From UBA10646 sp046296295 (lineage in GTDB: Bacteria > Bacteroidota > Bacteroidia > Chitinophagales > Chitinophagaceae), in contig JBKBLG010000001.1 in NCBI GenBank assembly GCA_046296295.1, positions 248,001 through 312,000 of the forward strand: a stretch of 64,000 bases of DNA, read 5' to 3'. The translations under genes and the position numbers were made by a program. The notes under the pieces are model-generated. The model saw only the letters and a program-made list of their open reading frames with translations, searched no databases and was not told the origin of the DNA. Of this stretch, positions 17,212-24,880 are shown one piece after another (position 1 is the stretch's first letter; every line of letters begins with the position of its first letter).

Positions 17212-18045
17212 ATGAGATTATTTGCCGTTGTAATGCTAGCAAGCACCAGCATGTTAGCCAATGCACAAACGTTAAAAAGCAATACCAAATTACCAGAAGG
17301 CTTAACCATCACAAAGATCAATCAATCGAAAGTGACTAGTAACACTGAAATGATGGGACAAAGCATGACTAACCTCGCAGAAAATAGCATGACTGCCACT
17401 ATTAGTATTGCCAAACAAGTAGATACCACAACAGAGGTTACTATTACTATAACCAAAGCAAGTGTGAAAGCTGAGGCGATGGGGCAAACTATGGAATATG
17501 ATTCTGAAACGAATAATGATGGACCACTTAAAGAAACGCTTGCAAACATCGTCAACAAACCAAACACTCTTTGGGTGAACAATAAAGGCTTGGTTGTAAA
17601 AACAGCTAACAAAGGCGATGAAAATGCAGATGCTGTTCTTACTATGCTTGGTGGCAACGCTAATATGACCATTAAAGAAGGTTCACGCATAAACTTATTG
17701 CTTACTTTGCCAGGCAATGAAGTTAAAGTAGGCACTAACTGGGCCGACAGTACAGAAGCTAATGGCACAAAAGAAGTTACTTTCTATACCTATGCGGGTA
17801 ATGTAGGTGGTGTTGCTAAAATTGAATATCGTACCACAGTAACGCAAAAAACAAAGATGGAACGTATGGGTATGGAAATGACCAGCGAAATGGCTGGTGT
17901 TGGTTCAGGCATTTTAGAAGTAGATCCTGTAACACTACTCATTAAAAAGCGTACTGCTAAACTTACCTTGAAAGGAACCATTGAAGCAATGGGTGCAAGT
18001 ATACCTACCGAAGTTGTTACAGAAATGGTTGAAACAGTTCAATAG
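17212..18045 (+). CDS. Exported protein of unknown function
   Basis: 277 residues with a clear signal peptide (MRLFAVVMLASTSMLANAQ). The mature part is Thr- and Met-rich with repeated beta-type segments (TATISIAKQVDTTTEVTITI, GMEMTSEMAGVGSG, LKGTIEAMGASIPTEVVTEM), suggesting an all-beta periplasmic or outer-membrane-associated protein. The pattern of 'KLPEGLTITKI...' followed by sulphur-rich strands resembles small Bacteroidota DUF families (DUF6263-like), but I cannot assign one firmly. Single-gene unit with its own terminator. Confidence 0.85.
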   Translation: MRLFAVVMLASTSMLANAQTLKSNTKLPEGLTITKINQSKVTSNTEMMGQSMTNLAENSMTATISIAKQVDTTTEVTITITKASVKAEAMGQTMEYDSETNNDGPLKETLANIVNKPNTLWVNNKGLVVKTANKGDENADAVLTMLGGNANMTIKEGSRINLLLTLPGNEVKVGTNWADSTEANGTKEVTFYTYAGNVGGVAKIEYRTTVTQKTKMERMGMEMTSEMAGVGSGILEVDPVTLLIKKRTAKLTLKGTIEAMGASIPTEVVTEMVETVQ

Positions 18046-18070
18046 CAATCAACGAATTAATTCGTACAGT

Positions 18071-18100
18071 AAAGAGTGTCAATTATGGCACTCTTTTTTT
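18071..18100 (+). terminator. Intrinsic terminator of the 17212-18045 gene
   Basis: AAAGAGTG (18071-18078) pairs with CACTCTTT (18089-18096), followed by a run of T. Confidence 0.85.
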
Positions 18101-18127
18101 CATCAATATTATATTTACCGTAAGGAT

Positions 18128-18160
18128 AAAAAAAACCCTGCCAGATAAAATCTAACAGGG
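18128..18160 (-). terminator. Intrinsic terminator on the minus strand without an annotated gene
   Basis: Read on the minus strand: an 11-bp stem (18050s side 18050-18060 with 18036-18046 in +18100 numbering, i.e. 18150-18160 with 18136-18146) including two U-G wobbles, loop UUU, then eight U. On the plus strand the same two positions are C-A mismatches, so the structure is built for leftward transcription. No minus-strand gene lies upstream of it within 2 kb. Confidence 0.65.
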
Positions 18161-18178
18161 CATTATGAGCAAGCAACC
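18128..18178 (-). ncRNA. Candidate small RNA of about 50 nt
   Basis: Bounded by a TAnnTTTG-type promoter (18184-18216, minus) and the U8 terminator at 18128-18160. Inferred from signals only; no homology to a known RNA family is recognised. The same signals could end a longer antisense transcript. Confidence 0.3.
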
Positions 18179-18183
18179 GATCC

Positions 18184-18216
18184 CAAATTTATATGTTAAC
18201 TACTTTTTATTATCAA
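18184..18216 (-). promoter_or_regulatory. Promoter-like pair on the minus strand
   Basis: TAAATTTG (minus, 18184-18191) with TTG (minus, 18214-18216), 22-base spacer, one base longer than the usual range. It points toward the orphan terminator. Confidence 0.4.
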
Positions 18217-18332
18217 ATCGTTAACAGCATAAAAGTATAGGGTTCTTTGAAAACAAACAAATGTTCGTAAAATTTTTTTTTCTCCTTACGGTAAATTTTC
18301 GTTTTTGGTATATGCCAAGCCTTATTAGCAAC

Positions 18333-18340
18333 TACTTTTG
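18333..18340 (+). promoter_or_regulatory. Probable -7 element (TACTTTTG) of the ferredoxin gene
   Basis: TACTTTTG ends 23 bases before the ATG at 18364. No TTG at 19-21 bases upstream. Confidence 0.5.
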
Positions 18341-18363
18341 CCATCCCAAATTACAAAGCAGCT

Positions 18364-18699
18364 ATGTATACCATCCATGTTAATTTTGAACAAAAAGGAT
18401 TAGCCCCAGTTACACTCACTAATATTGCCCCAGATCAGAGCTTACTAGAAGTATTGCTCGATAATAATATTGAACTACACCATAACTGTGGTGCTGTTTG
18501 TGCTTGTAGTACTTGCCATCTTTATGTAAATAAAGGTGAAGAGCATATCGAAGAACTTAGCGACCGCGAGGAAGATTTTATAGACCGTGCGGTGAACCCA
18601 AGAATTAATAGTCGCTTAGGTTGCCAGTGTATTTTACTGAACGGTAGCGGCGAAATAAGTGTTACCCTACCCGACCAAACACAATTTTTAGGAGAATAG
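18364..18699 (+). CDS. fdx: 2Fe-2S ferredoxin, adrenodoxin type
   Basis: Small electron carrier, 111 residues. Cluster ligands sit in the adrenodoxin-type spacing: HHNCGAVCACSTCHLYV (three Cys ligands of the C-x5-C-x2-C pattern) and the fourth in SRLGCQCIL. This class is the Isc-type ferredoxin that supplies electrons for Fe-S cluster assembly, which agrees with iscX directly downstream (46-bp gap). The rest of the isc operon is not in the window. Confidence 0.92.
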   Translation: MYTIHVNFEQKGLAPVTLTNIAPDQSLLEVLLDNNIELHHNCGAVCACSTCHLYVNKGEEHIEELSDREEDFIDRAVNPRINSRLGCQCILLNGSGEISVTLPDQTQFLGE

Positions 18700-18745
18700 T
18701 AATTACCTAAAGTACTACCAATCAATCATTAATAAACAAAATACT

Positions 18746-18979
18746 ATGTACGAACCACCAATATATTGGAACGATTACGAAGACATTGCTTTAAAGTTAT
18801 ATGAAAAGTTCGGCGATGATTTCACTGAATCAAAAATTTATCGCGTTCGCTTTACAGATTTGTTGGAATGGGTGTTATCCTTACCTAACTTCGAAGGCAA
18901 GCGTGAAGAATGTAATGAAGGTCATTTAGAAATGATTCAAAGTTCGTGGGTGTACGAATGGAGAGACAATCAAAAGTAA
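18746..18979 (+). CDS. iscX: Fe-S cluster assembly protein IscX
   Basis: 77-residue acidic protein: PPIYWNDYEDIALKLYEKFGDD, VRFTDLLEWVLSLPNFEG and a C-terminal ESSW-like QSSWVYEWRDNQ match IscX, the small IscS-binding regulator of Fe-S assembly. Follows the ferredoxin gene with which it is usually paired, then kdsC 40 bases on. Confidence 0.92.
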   Translation: MYEPPIYWNDYEDIALKLYEKFGDDFTESKIYRVRFTDLLEWVLSLPNFEGKREECNEGHLEMIQSSWVYEWRDNQK

Positions 18980-19018
18980 CCTAATAAGCAGCTAACCTAA
19001 CACCAAAAGCCAATAACC

Positions 19019-19540
19019 ATGAACATTTTACCAGCCTTTGCGGGTATCAAATGCTTTGTATTTGATGTAGACGGTGTACTTACCGATGGTAGCTTATACC
19101 TCATTGGTAATGGCATCATGGCTCGCCGCATGAACATTAAAGATGGCTATGCCTTGCAATTAGCCATCAAACAAGGTTATCATATACTGGTAATTTCCGG
19201 AGGCGATAGTATAGAAGTTAAAGACCGCCTACGCAAGCTTGGTGTGAACGATGTGTATATGAAAGTGAGTGACAAAGTATCTGTTTTATCACAATGCCTT
19301 GCAAACTTAAATGTTACGAAAGAGCAAGTATTGTTCATGGGCGATGATATACCTGACTACGCAGCTATGCAATTAGCAGGCCTACATTGTTGCCCCTCCG
19401 ATGCAAGTGTAGATATTAAGCAAGTAGCGCATTACATTTCGCCAATAGCCGGAGGAATGGGGTGCGTTAGAGATGTAATTGAAAAGGTACTTAAACTGAA
19501 CCAACATTGGCCCCTAGATACAACCATTCAGGCTCGTTAA
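19019..19540 (+). CDS. kdsC: 3-deoxy-D-manno-octulosonate-8-phosphate phosphatase
   Basis: Cytosolic HAD phosphatase releasing Kdo from Kdo-8-phosphate for lipopolysaccharide synthesis; 173 residues. Motif I FDVDGVLTDGSLY, motif II VISGGDS, Lys in KVSDKVSVL, motif IV FMGDDIPDYAAMQLAG. C0-type (capless, tetrameric) length. It is downstream of iscX and 17 bases upstream of the UbiA-type gene, so likely co-transcribed with both. Confidence 0.93.
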   Translation: MNILPAFAGIKCFVFDVDGVLTDGSLYLIGNGIMARRMNIKDGYALQLAIKQGYHILVISGGDSIEVKDRLRKLGVNDVYMKVSDKVSVLSQCLANLNVTKEQVLFMGDDIPDYAAMQLAGLHCCPSDASVDIKQVAHYISPIAGGMGCVRDVIEKVLKLNQHWPLDTTIQAR

Positions 19541-19557
19541 TTTTTTAAACCCGTCCA

Positions 19558-20508
19558 TTGAAACATTTAAAAGCTTTTCTGCAACTCATCCGATGGCCTA
19601 ATTTGGTGTTCATCGTTATTGCACAAGGACTGTTTCAGTGGGCGGTTATTTTGCCCGTATACGAACATGCCCAAGTACCCGCTAATCTTGCCGGCGCTAA
19701 TCTTTGGTGGCTCATGCTGGCAAGTGTTTGTATTGCAGCAGCAGGCAATATTATCAACGATTACTTCGATTTAAATATTGATCAGGTTAACAAGCCTGAG
19801 AAGGTAGTAATTGATAAGTATGTACGTCGCCGCTGGGCTATTATTTGGCATTTAATACTCAGTGGTTTCGGCATTGGCATCAGTTTTTATTTAGATACCT
19901 CCTCTTCTATCGCATTACTAGGTTGGGCCAATACCATGTGTGTTGTATTACTTTTTGTGTACTCCATTACCCTCAAGAAAAAGCTACTCATTGGTAACGT
20001 AGTCATATCCTTACTTACAGCTTGGGTAATATTAGTCGTTCCCTTTGCAGAAAGTAGCCAATTGCTGCGACAATCGGCTTTAGATGTTCAAAAAATCACA
20101 CGTTTATCTTTGTTATACGGTGCTTTCGCATTTATCATTTCACTGATTAGAGAAGTAGTAAAAGACATAGAAGATGTTGAAGGCGACCGCCGCTATGGTT
20201 GCAAAACCATGCCTATAGTTTGGGGCATACAAGTAAGCAAAATATTCACCGCCACTTGGCTGATGATATTAATCGTAACCTTACTAGCAGTACAATTGTA
20301 TGTACTAACGTTTGGCTGGTGGTTAAGTGCATTGTACTGTGTGGTAGCCATCATTCTACCTTGTGTTCAAAGCCTGATGCAACTCAAACGAGCCACTTCA
20401 CCCAACGATTTTCACGCATTAAGTTCACGTATCAAACTAGTGATGCTCACAGGTATTGTAAGCATGATGTTCTTTCGTTGGTATGTAAGCGATGCCCTAT
20501 TCATGTAG
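19558..20508 (+). CDS. UbiA-family membrane prenyltransferase
   Basis: Integral-membrane aromatic or glycerol-phosphate prenyltransferase, 316 residues, 8-9 hydrophobic segments. First Asp-rich motif NIINDYFDLNIDQVNKPEK, second DIEDVEGDRRYGCKTMPI. TTG start at 19558; no ATG is in frame early. In Bacteroidota close relatives are annotated as geranylgeranylglycerol-phosphate geranylgeranyltransferases, but MenA- or heme O synthase-like roles cannot be excluded by eye. Its stop is one base from the stop of the convergent small membrane-protein gene. Confidence 0.85.
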   Translation: MKHLKAFLQLIRWPNLVFIVIAQGLFQWAVILPVYEHAQVPANLAGANLWWLMLASVCIAAAGNIINDYFDLNIDQVNKPEKVVIDKYVRRRWAIIWHLILSGFGIGISFYLDTSSSIALLGWANTMCVVLLFVYSITLKKKLLIGNVVISLLTAWVILVVPFAESSQLLRQSALDVQKITRLSLLYGAFAFIISLIREVVKDIEDVEGDRRYGCKTMPIVWGIQVSKIFTATWLMILIVTLLAVQLYVLTFGWWLSALYCVVAIILPCVQSLMQLKRATSPNDFHALSSRIKLVMLTGIVSMMFFRWYVSDALFM

Positions 20509-20509
20509 C

Positions 20510-20797
20510 CTAGCTACCAGCCAATGGCGAACCAAAAATACCCACAGCAAGTTCGGCCCAAATAAGTACCAACACCAATAGTACCAGCCCAATCCAAAGC
20601 CATTTTAGCGGCGATGCCTGTACCTTACGGTAAATGAATTCGCAGGCTAATGCCGTACCAAGTAGCAAGCCACCGGCAACTACAAAGTCAAGCACACTCC
20701 AGTGAACTTCACTAGAAAATTGCATTGCTATGAATGGAATCAATAATAGTAGTGCTACTGTAGCCGCAATCCAGCTAAATCGTTTGAAACTAATCAT
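20510..20797 (-). CDS. Small membrane protein, three predicted helices
   Basis: 95 residues with hydrophobic segments at about 8-25, 37-52 and 67-88. Not recognised further; similar short three-helix proteins are frequent in Bacteroidota. An exact copy of the repeated word (20623-20636) encodes F-I-Y-R-K in the cytoplasmic loop between helices two and three, where charged residues are tolerated. Confidence 0.75.
   Translation of the reverse strand: MISFKRFSWIAATVALLLLIPFIAMQFSSEVHWSVLDFVVAGGLLLGTALACEFIYRKVQASPLKWLWIGLVLLVLVLIWAELAVGIFGSPLAGS
20623..20636 (+). repeat. DUS-like word, exact copy inside a membrane-protein gene
   Basis: CCTTACGGTAAATG on the plus strand, read I-Y-R-K on the coding minus strand. 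Confidence 0.9.
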
Positions 20798-20867
20798 GTT
20801 GATACACTTTAAGACGCAAATATAAAAAGCACTTTGGAATACAAAGTAAAAATATTTTCTGTTCTTC

Positions 20868-20910
20868 CCTTACGGTAAATGTTCCTACCGATTTTTCATT
20901 TACCGTAAGG
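20868..20910. repeat. Inverted pair of exact DUS-like words
   Basis: CCTTACGGTAAATG at 20868-20881 and its complement at 20897-20910, 15-base spacer. A 14-bp hairpin is possible. It lies between the katG terminator and the small membrane-protein gene start. Confidence 0.9.
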
Positions 20911-20914
20911 TAGT

Positions 20915-20948
20915 GTTAAAAAAATGGGGCGGCCGAAGGCCGCCCCAT
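20915..20948 (-). terminator. Intrinsic terminator of katG
   Basis: Eleven-bp GC-rich stem (20924-20934 with 20938-20948), three-base loop, followed on the minus strand by a T-run (A-run at 20918-20924). Confidence 0.9.
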
Positions 20949-20972
20949 ACATACATCATGCACTATCTATCC

Positions 20973-23207
20973 TTAAGCTAGATCAAAACGATCGAGGTTC
21001 ATTACCTTGCTCCAAGCAGCCACAAAATCGTGTACAAACTGCTCTTTACCATCTTCACAAGCATACACTTCGGCAATAGCACGAAGCTCTGAGTTTGAAC
21101 CAAAGATTAAATCGGCACGTGTGGCAGTCCATTTAACAGCACCTGTAGCTCTATCGCTTCCAATAAAACTCTGTTGCATGCTATCGGCAGCTTTCCAGGT
21201 AGTGCCCAAATCGAGCAAATGCACAAAGAAATCGTTGGTTAATACGCCGGGCTTATCGGTAAATACACCATGCTTAGAACCATCGTAATTGGCATCGAGT
21301 GCACGCAAGCCACCCACTAAAACCGTCATTTCAGGAGCAGTAAGTGTAAGTAGTTGTGCCTTGTCTATCAATAGCTCTTCTGCAGTTGCAGTAGCTCTTT
21401 TGCTTAAATAGTTACGGAAACCATCGGCAATAGGCTCTAGTACTGCGAACGATGCTACATCGGTTTGTGCTTCACTGGCATCGGTACGGCCAGGCGTGAA
21501 AGGAACAGTAATATTATTACCTGCATCTTTTGCAGCTTTTTCAATTGCTGCGGCACCTGCTAACACAATTATATCGGCTAATGATACCGCTTTATCATTG
21601 GTTTGTGCTGCATTAAATGCTTGCTGCACACCTTCTAATGCACTTAACACTTTTGCCAAACGGGCAGGGTTATTAGCTTCCCAATATTTTTGAGGCGCTA
21701 AACGGATACGGGCTCCATTGGCACCACCACGCTTATCAGAACCTCTAAAGGTTGACGCTGAAGCCCAAGCAGTAGCTACTAACTCGCTTACTGTTAACCC
21801 TGTAGCTAAAATTTGAGCTTTTAAGCTTGTAATATCGTTGGCATCTATTAAAGTATGTGTGACAGCAGGAATAGGATCTTGCCAAATCAATTCTTCCGTC
21901 GGCACTTCAGGCCCTAAATAACGAGCACGCGGCCCCATATCGCGGTGGGTTAATTTGAACCAAGCACGTGCAAATGCATCGGCAAAAGCATCGGGGTTTT
22001 CGTAGAAATAACGTGATATCTTTTCGTATGCAGGATCAAAACGAAGTGCTAAGTCGGTTGTTAACATCATCGGTTGGTGACGCTTGCTGGCATCGTGTGC
22101 ATCGGGTACAGTTCCTTCACCTGCATTACCTTTTGGCTTCCACTGATATGCACCTGCAGGGCTTTTGGTAAGTTCCCACTCGTATTCGAACAAATGCTTG
22201 AAGTAATCGTGGCTCCATTGTGCTGGTGTTGTGGTCCATGCACCTTCTAACCCACTGGTAATGGTATGCTCAGAGTGCCCTTTACCAAAAGTATTTTTCC
22301 ATCCTGTGCTCTGCTCTTCAATGCTTGCACCGGCAGGCTCTGCTCCTACATATTTGCTTGGATCGGCGGCACCGTGGGTTTTACCGAAAGTGTGGCCACC
22401 AGCAATCAAAGCAACTGTTTCTTCATCGTTCATCGCCATACGACCAAAAGTTTCGCGAATGTCGCGAGCAGCAGCAATTGGGTCGGGGTTGCCATTAGGT
22501 CCTTCTGGATTCACATAGATTAAGCCCATTTGAACAGCTGCTAATGGATTTTCTAGTTCACGGTCGCCTGTGTAACGGTTATCGCCCAACCACTCTTTTT
22601 CAGAACCCCAGTATACATCTTCTTCAGGTTCCCAAACATCTTCACGACCACCAGCAAAACCAAAGGTTTTAAAACCCATTGTTTCGAGGGCTACATTACC
22701 TGCAAGAATCATTAAATCGGCCCAAGATAGCTTTTTACCATACTTTCTTTTGATAGGCCACAACAACAAACGAGCCTTATCTAAGTTAGCATTATCAGGC
22801 CAGCTATTCAACGGGGCAAATCGCTGTGTACCTGTGCCGGCACCACCGCGACCATCAGAAATACGGTATGTACCCGCACTATGCCAAGCCATACGAATCA
22901 TAAATGGACCATAATGACCATAGTCGGCGGGCCACCAATCTTGCGAAGTAGTCATTAACGCCGCCAAATCTTTCTTAACAGCATCGTAATCTAAACTTTT
23001 GAAAGCCTCGGCATAATTGAAATGCTCACCCATGGGGTTAGATAAGTTCGAGTGCTGACGTAAGATGTTTAATTTTAATTGATTCGGCCACCAATCGCGG
23101 TTACGAGTGCCGCCACCTGCTCCCTGCTTAAGAGTACCTCCAGAGAATGGGCATTTACTCTCGCCATTCACGTTGTAAGAGGTGTGGCTGTGTGTGTTTT
23201 CTGCCAT
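20973..23207 (-). CDS. katG: Catalase-peroxidase
   Basis: Heme enzyme removing hydrogen peroxide, 744 residues, with the usual duplicated peroxidase domains. The distal site is MIRMAWHSAGTYR, the proximal His is in VALIAGGHTFGKTHGA. The three residues that form the Met-Tyr-Trp crosslink are visible: Trp in MAWHS, Tyr in GLIYVNPEGPNG, Met in RMAMNDEETV. ATG at 23207 is chosen; a TTG nine bases upstream is unneeded. The upstream region has an OxyR-consensus half-site (23339-23353), and a strong terminator follows. Confidence 0.98.
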   Translation of the reverse strand: MAENTHSHTSYNVNGESKCPFSGGTLKQGAGGGTRNRDWWPNQLKLNILRQHSNLSNPMGEHFNYAEAFKSLDYDAVKKDLAALMTTSQDWWPADYGHYGPFMIRMAWHSAGTYRISDGRGGAGTGTQRFAPLNSWPDNANLDKARLLLWPIKRKYGKKLSWADLMILAGNVALETMGFKTFGFAGGREDVWEPEEDVYWGSEKEWLGDNRYTGDRELENPLAAVQMGLIYVNPEGPNGNPDPIAAARDIRETFGRMAMNDEETVALIAGGHTFGKTHGAADPSKYVGAEPAGASIEEQSTGWKNTFGKGHSEHTITSGLEGAWTTTPAQWSHDYFKHLFEYEWELTKSPAGAYQWKPKGNAGEGTVPDAHDASKRHQPMMLTTDLALRFDPAYEKISRYFYENPDAFADAFARAWFKLTHRDMGPRARYLGPEVPTEELIWQDPIPAVTHTLIDANDITSLKAQILATGLTVSELVATAWASASTFRGSDKRGGANGARIRLAPQKYWEANNPARLAKVLSALEGVQQAFNAAQTNDKAVSLADIIVLAGAAAIEKAAKDAGNNITVPFTPGRTDASEAQTDVASFAVLEPIADGFRNYLSKRATATAEELLIDKAQLLTLTAPEMTVLVGGLRALDANYDGSKHGVFTDKPGVLTNDFFVHLLDLGTTWKAADSMQQSFIGSDRATGAVKWTATRADLIFGSNSELRAIAEVYACEDGKEQFVHDFVAAWSKVMNLDRFDLA

Positions 23208-23338
23208 TGTGTACAATTTTATTGTGTAAGAATTTGATTGTGTTGTTTCTTACAAGGTATTTTTTTGTTGAGTACCTTATTAAAAGACAAGATTACACGA
23301 TTAAACAAATCAATAGAATTGATTGTTTTTATAGAAAT

Positions 23339-23353
23339 ATAGATTTTATCTAT
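23339..23353. promoter_or_regulatory. Candidate OxyR binding site upstream of katG
   Basis: ATAGATTTTATCTAT matches every fixed base of the OxyR half-operator ATAGnTnnnAnCTAT. It is 132 bases upstream of the katG ATG. A second half-site at the expected seven-base spacing is poor (ACAG start only), so binding strength is uncertain. Confidence 0.55.
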
Positions 23354-23400
23354 AAATGCAACAGTTTGGTATTTCGAAAAGTATATCAAGCCATCTTTCA

Positions 23401-23482
23401 CCTTACGGTAAATGGTAACAAAATCATTTAACTTGTATTACTAATCGCAATTTATGCTGCCTATTATTCATTTACCGTAAGG
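23401..23482. repeat. Inverted pair of exact DUS-like words
   Basis: CCTTACGGTAAATG at 23401-23414 and complement at 23469-23482, 54-base spacer, in the katG divergent region. Confidence 0.9.
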
Positions 23483-23604
23483 TTTTCTTAACAAACGCCT
23501 CCCATTATAGTATATAATTGCCGCTCTTGTAAATCTAATAAAACATTACACCAACGGTAGTACCATCCATGATTACAACATTAGTTTCACAGCAAAAAAA
23601 AGCG

Positions 23605-24348
23605 ATGAAACACATGCTAACAACACTATTGATTGCAAGTAGTATTACTTGTTTTTCGCAACCTTTACAAATTAAGCCATCGAGAAATGCAGCTGAACGT
23701 AAGTGGATGAGATCAGAACAGTATGAAATGGAGTGGTACATGCTGAATAATGGTAATAAAAACATGCTTGGTACTGTAACCACCAATGTAACGATTCAAA
23801 AAAATCAGTTGTATCTGGTTACCAATGTTGCGTTAAAACAAATGCCTGACAAGTGGATAGATACTTCTATTGCTAATGCAAATACACTAGCCCCAGTGTA
23901 TCATGCTTCATACAACAATCAAAGAGATATGGCGTTGCATTTCAACGATAATGTAACAGGTTATTATCACGATAAAACGAAAAGTCAGTATAACATAGTA
24001 AATGAAACCTCAGCGGTAAGCTTTTTTGATAGCAACCTATACCCTTACTTACTACGCTTTTTATCGTTCAAAGAAAATTATACTGCTGCAATTCCAATTT
24101 TTGATTACAACCCGAATGGTGTGATGGGTGTAGTACATGCGTACATTACGAATGTAACTACAAGCACTATTGAACACAAACAACTAGGCAGGCGTACAGT
24201 ATGGGCTGTTACTGTTACTGATGAGCTTAACGATAGTAATACAAGTAGCAGCATTTACTACATAGATCAACAAGATAGAACGCTGTGGAAGCAAGAAATT
24301 ACTGCCGGTAAAAGAAAGATGCTAATGACTAGAAAAGAAGTATTATAA
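23605..24348 (+). CDS. Exported protein of unknown function, DUF3108-like
   Basis: 247 residues from ATG 23605, which begins a signal peptide (MKHMLTTLLIASSITCFSQ). An in-frame ATG at 23569 would put twelve polar residues before it. The body (MEWYMLNNGNKNMLGTVTTNVTIQ, then IYYIDQQDRTLWKQEITAGKRKMLMTRKE) resembles DUF3108-like periplasmic beta-rich proteins, without certainty. Single-gene unit with a terminator after it. Confidence 0.75.
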   Translation: MKHMLTTLLIASSITCFSQPLQIKPSRNAAERKWMRSEQYEMEWYMLNNGNKNMLGTVTTNVTIQKNQLYLVTNVALKQMPDKWIDTSIANANTLAPVYHASYNNQRDMALHFNDNVTGYYHDKTKSQYNIVNETSAVSFFDSNLYPYLLRFLSFKENYTAAIPIFDYNPNGVMGVVHAYITNVTTSTIEHKQLGRRTVWAVTVTDELNDSNTSSSIYYIDQQDRTLWKQEITAGKRKMLMTRKEVL

Positions 24349-24393
24349 TATCAAGTACATTTTTCATAAGGCTGCTTCTAGCAGTTGTTGCTC

Positions 24394-24428
24394 AAGCTAA
24401 CTACCAAAATAGTTAGCTTTGTGTTTTA
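24394..24428 (+). terminator. Terminator between the DUF3108-like gene and the Nudix gene
   Basis: AAGCTAACTA (24394-24403) pairs with TAGTTAGCTT (24410-24419), then TGTGTTTT. It overlaps an upstream ATG at 24419 and so supports the later Nudix start at 24437. Confidence 0.65.
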
Positions 24429-24436
24429 ACTTTTAT

Positions 24437-24880
24437 ATGACGCAACCTTTGCCAATTATTACTGCTGCTGGCGGTCTTGTAGTTAACAGCAAGCAAGAAC
24501 TACTCATGCTTTTTAGAAGGGGCAAGTGGGATTTACCAAAAGGTAAATTAGACCCCGATGAAGACATTAAAGTTTGTGCTACCAGAGAGGTTACCGAAGA
24601 AACGGGCGTAACTCCATTAACAATTAACAATTTTTATCATGTTACCTATCACGATTATTTTGATGCTTGGCAGCAGCAAAATGTTCGTAAAGCTACACAT
24701 TGGTATGGGATGAATACTATAGGCAAGCCTGCCCTATTACCTCAAACTGAAGAAGATATTACCGATGTTGCCTGGGTACCTATAAGCGAAATACATACCA
24801 AGCTTAAAAATACCTATCCTAACATTGTTGAAGTAGTTACGAGGTGGCTGCAACATCACGCTTTACAACAGCAACCGTAA
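24437..24880 (+). CDS. Nudix hydrolase
   Basis: Cytosolic pyrophosphohydrolase of 147 residues. The Nudix box GKLDPDEDIKVCATREVTEETGV fits Gx5Ex7REUxEExGU fully. The context LLMLFRRGKWDLPKGK is like general nucleoside-diphosphate-linked housecleaning enzymes; substrate unknown. The start at 24437 follows the terminator hairpin. Its last 44 bases overlap the convergent thioesterase gene. Confidence 0.92.
   Translation: MTQPLPIITAAGGLVVNSKQELLMLFRRGKWDLPKGKLDPDEDIKVCATREVTEETGVTPLTINNFYHVTYHDYFDAWQQQNVRKATHWYGMNTIGKPALLPQTEEDITDVAWVPISEIHTKLKNTYPNIVEVVTRWLQHHALQQQP

Larger units (their letters stand above)
18046..18363. other. Intergenic region with a plus-strand terminator and an orphan minus-strand transcription unit signal
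   Basis: Holds the terminator of the preceding gene (18071-18097), two near-copies of the repeated word (18112-18125 and 18284-18297), a minus-strand terminator with no cognate gene (18128-18160), a minus-strand promoter-like pair (18184-18216), and the ferredoxin promoter element (18333-18340). Confidence 0.6.
23208..23604. other. Divergent regulatory region of katG
   Basis: AT-rich, no gene. It holds the OxyR-like site at 23339-23353, an imperfect inverted repeat AATCAA/TTGATT around 23309-23325, and two exact copies of the repeated word (23401-23414 and 23469-23482) as an inverted pair. Confidence 0.6.

Noticed and set aside
17322..17768. 148-codon frame opposite the exported-protein gene
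   Set aside because: Antisense frame without a plausible start signal; the sense frame has a signal peptide and terminator.
20199..20513. 104-codon frame in the UbiA gene
   Set aside because: Same-strand shadow, out of frame with the membrane protein, with no family resemblance.
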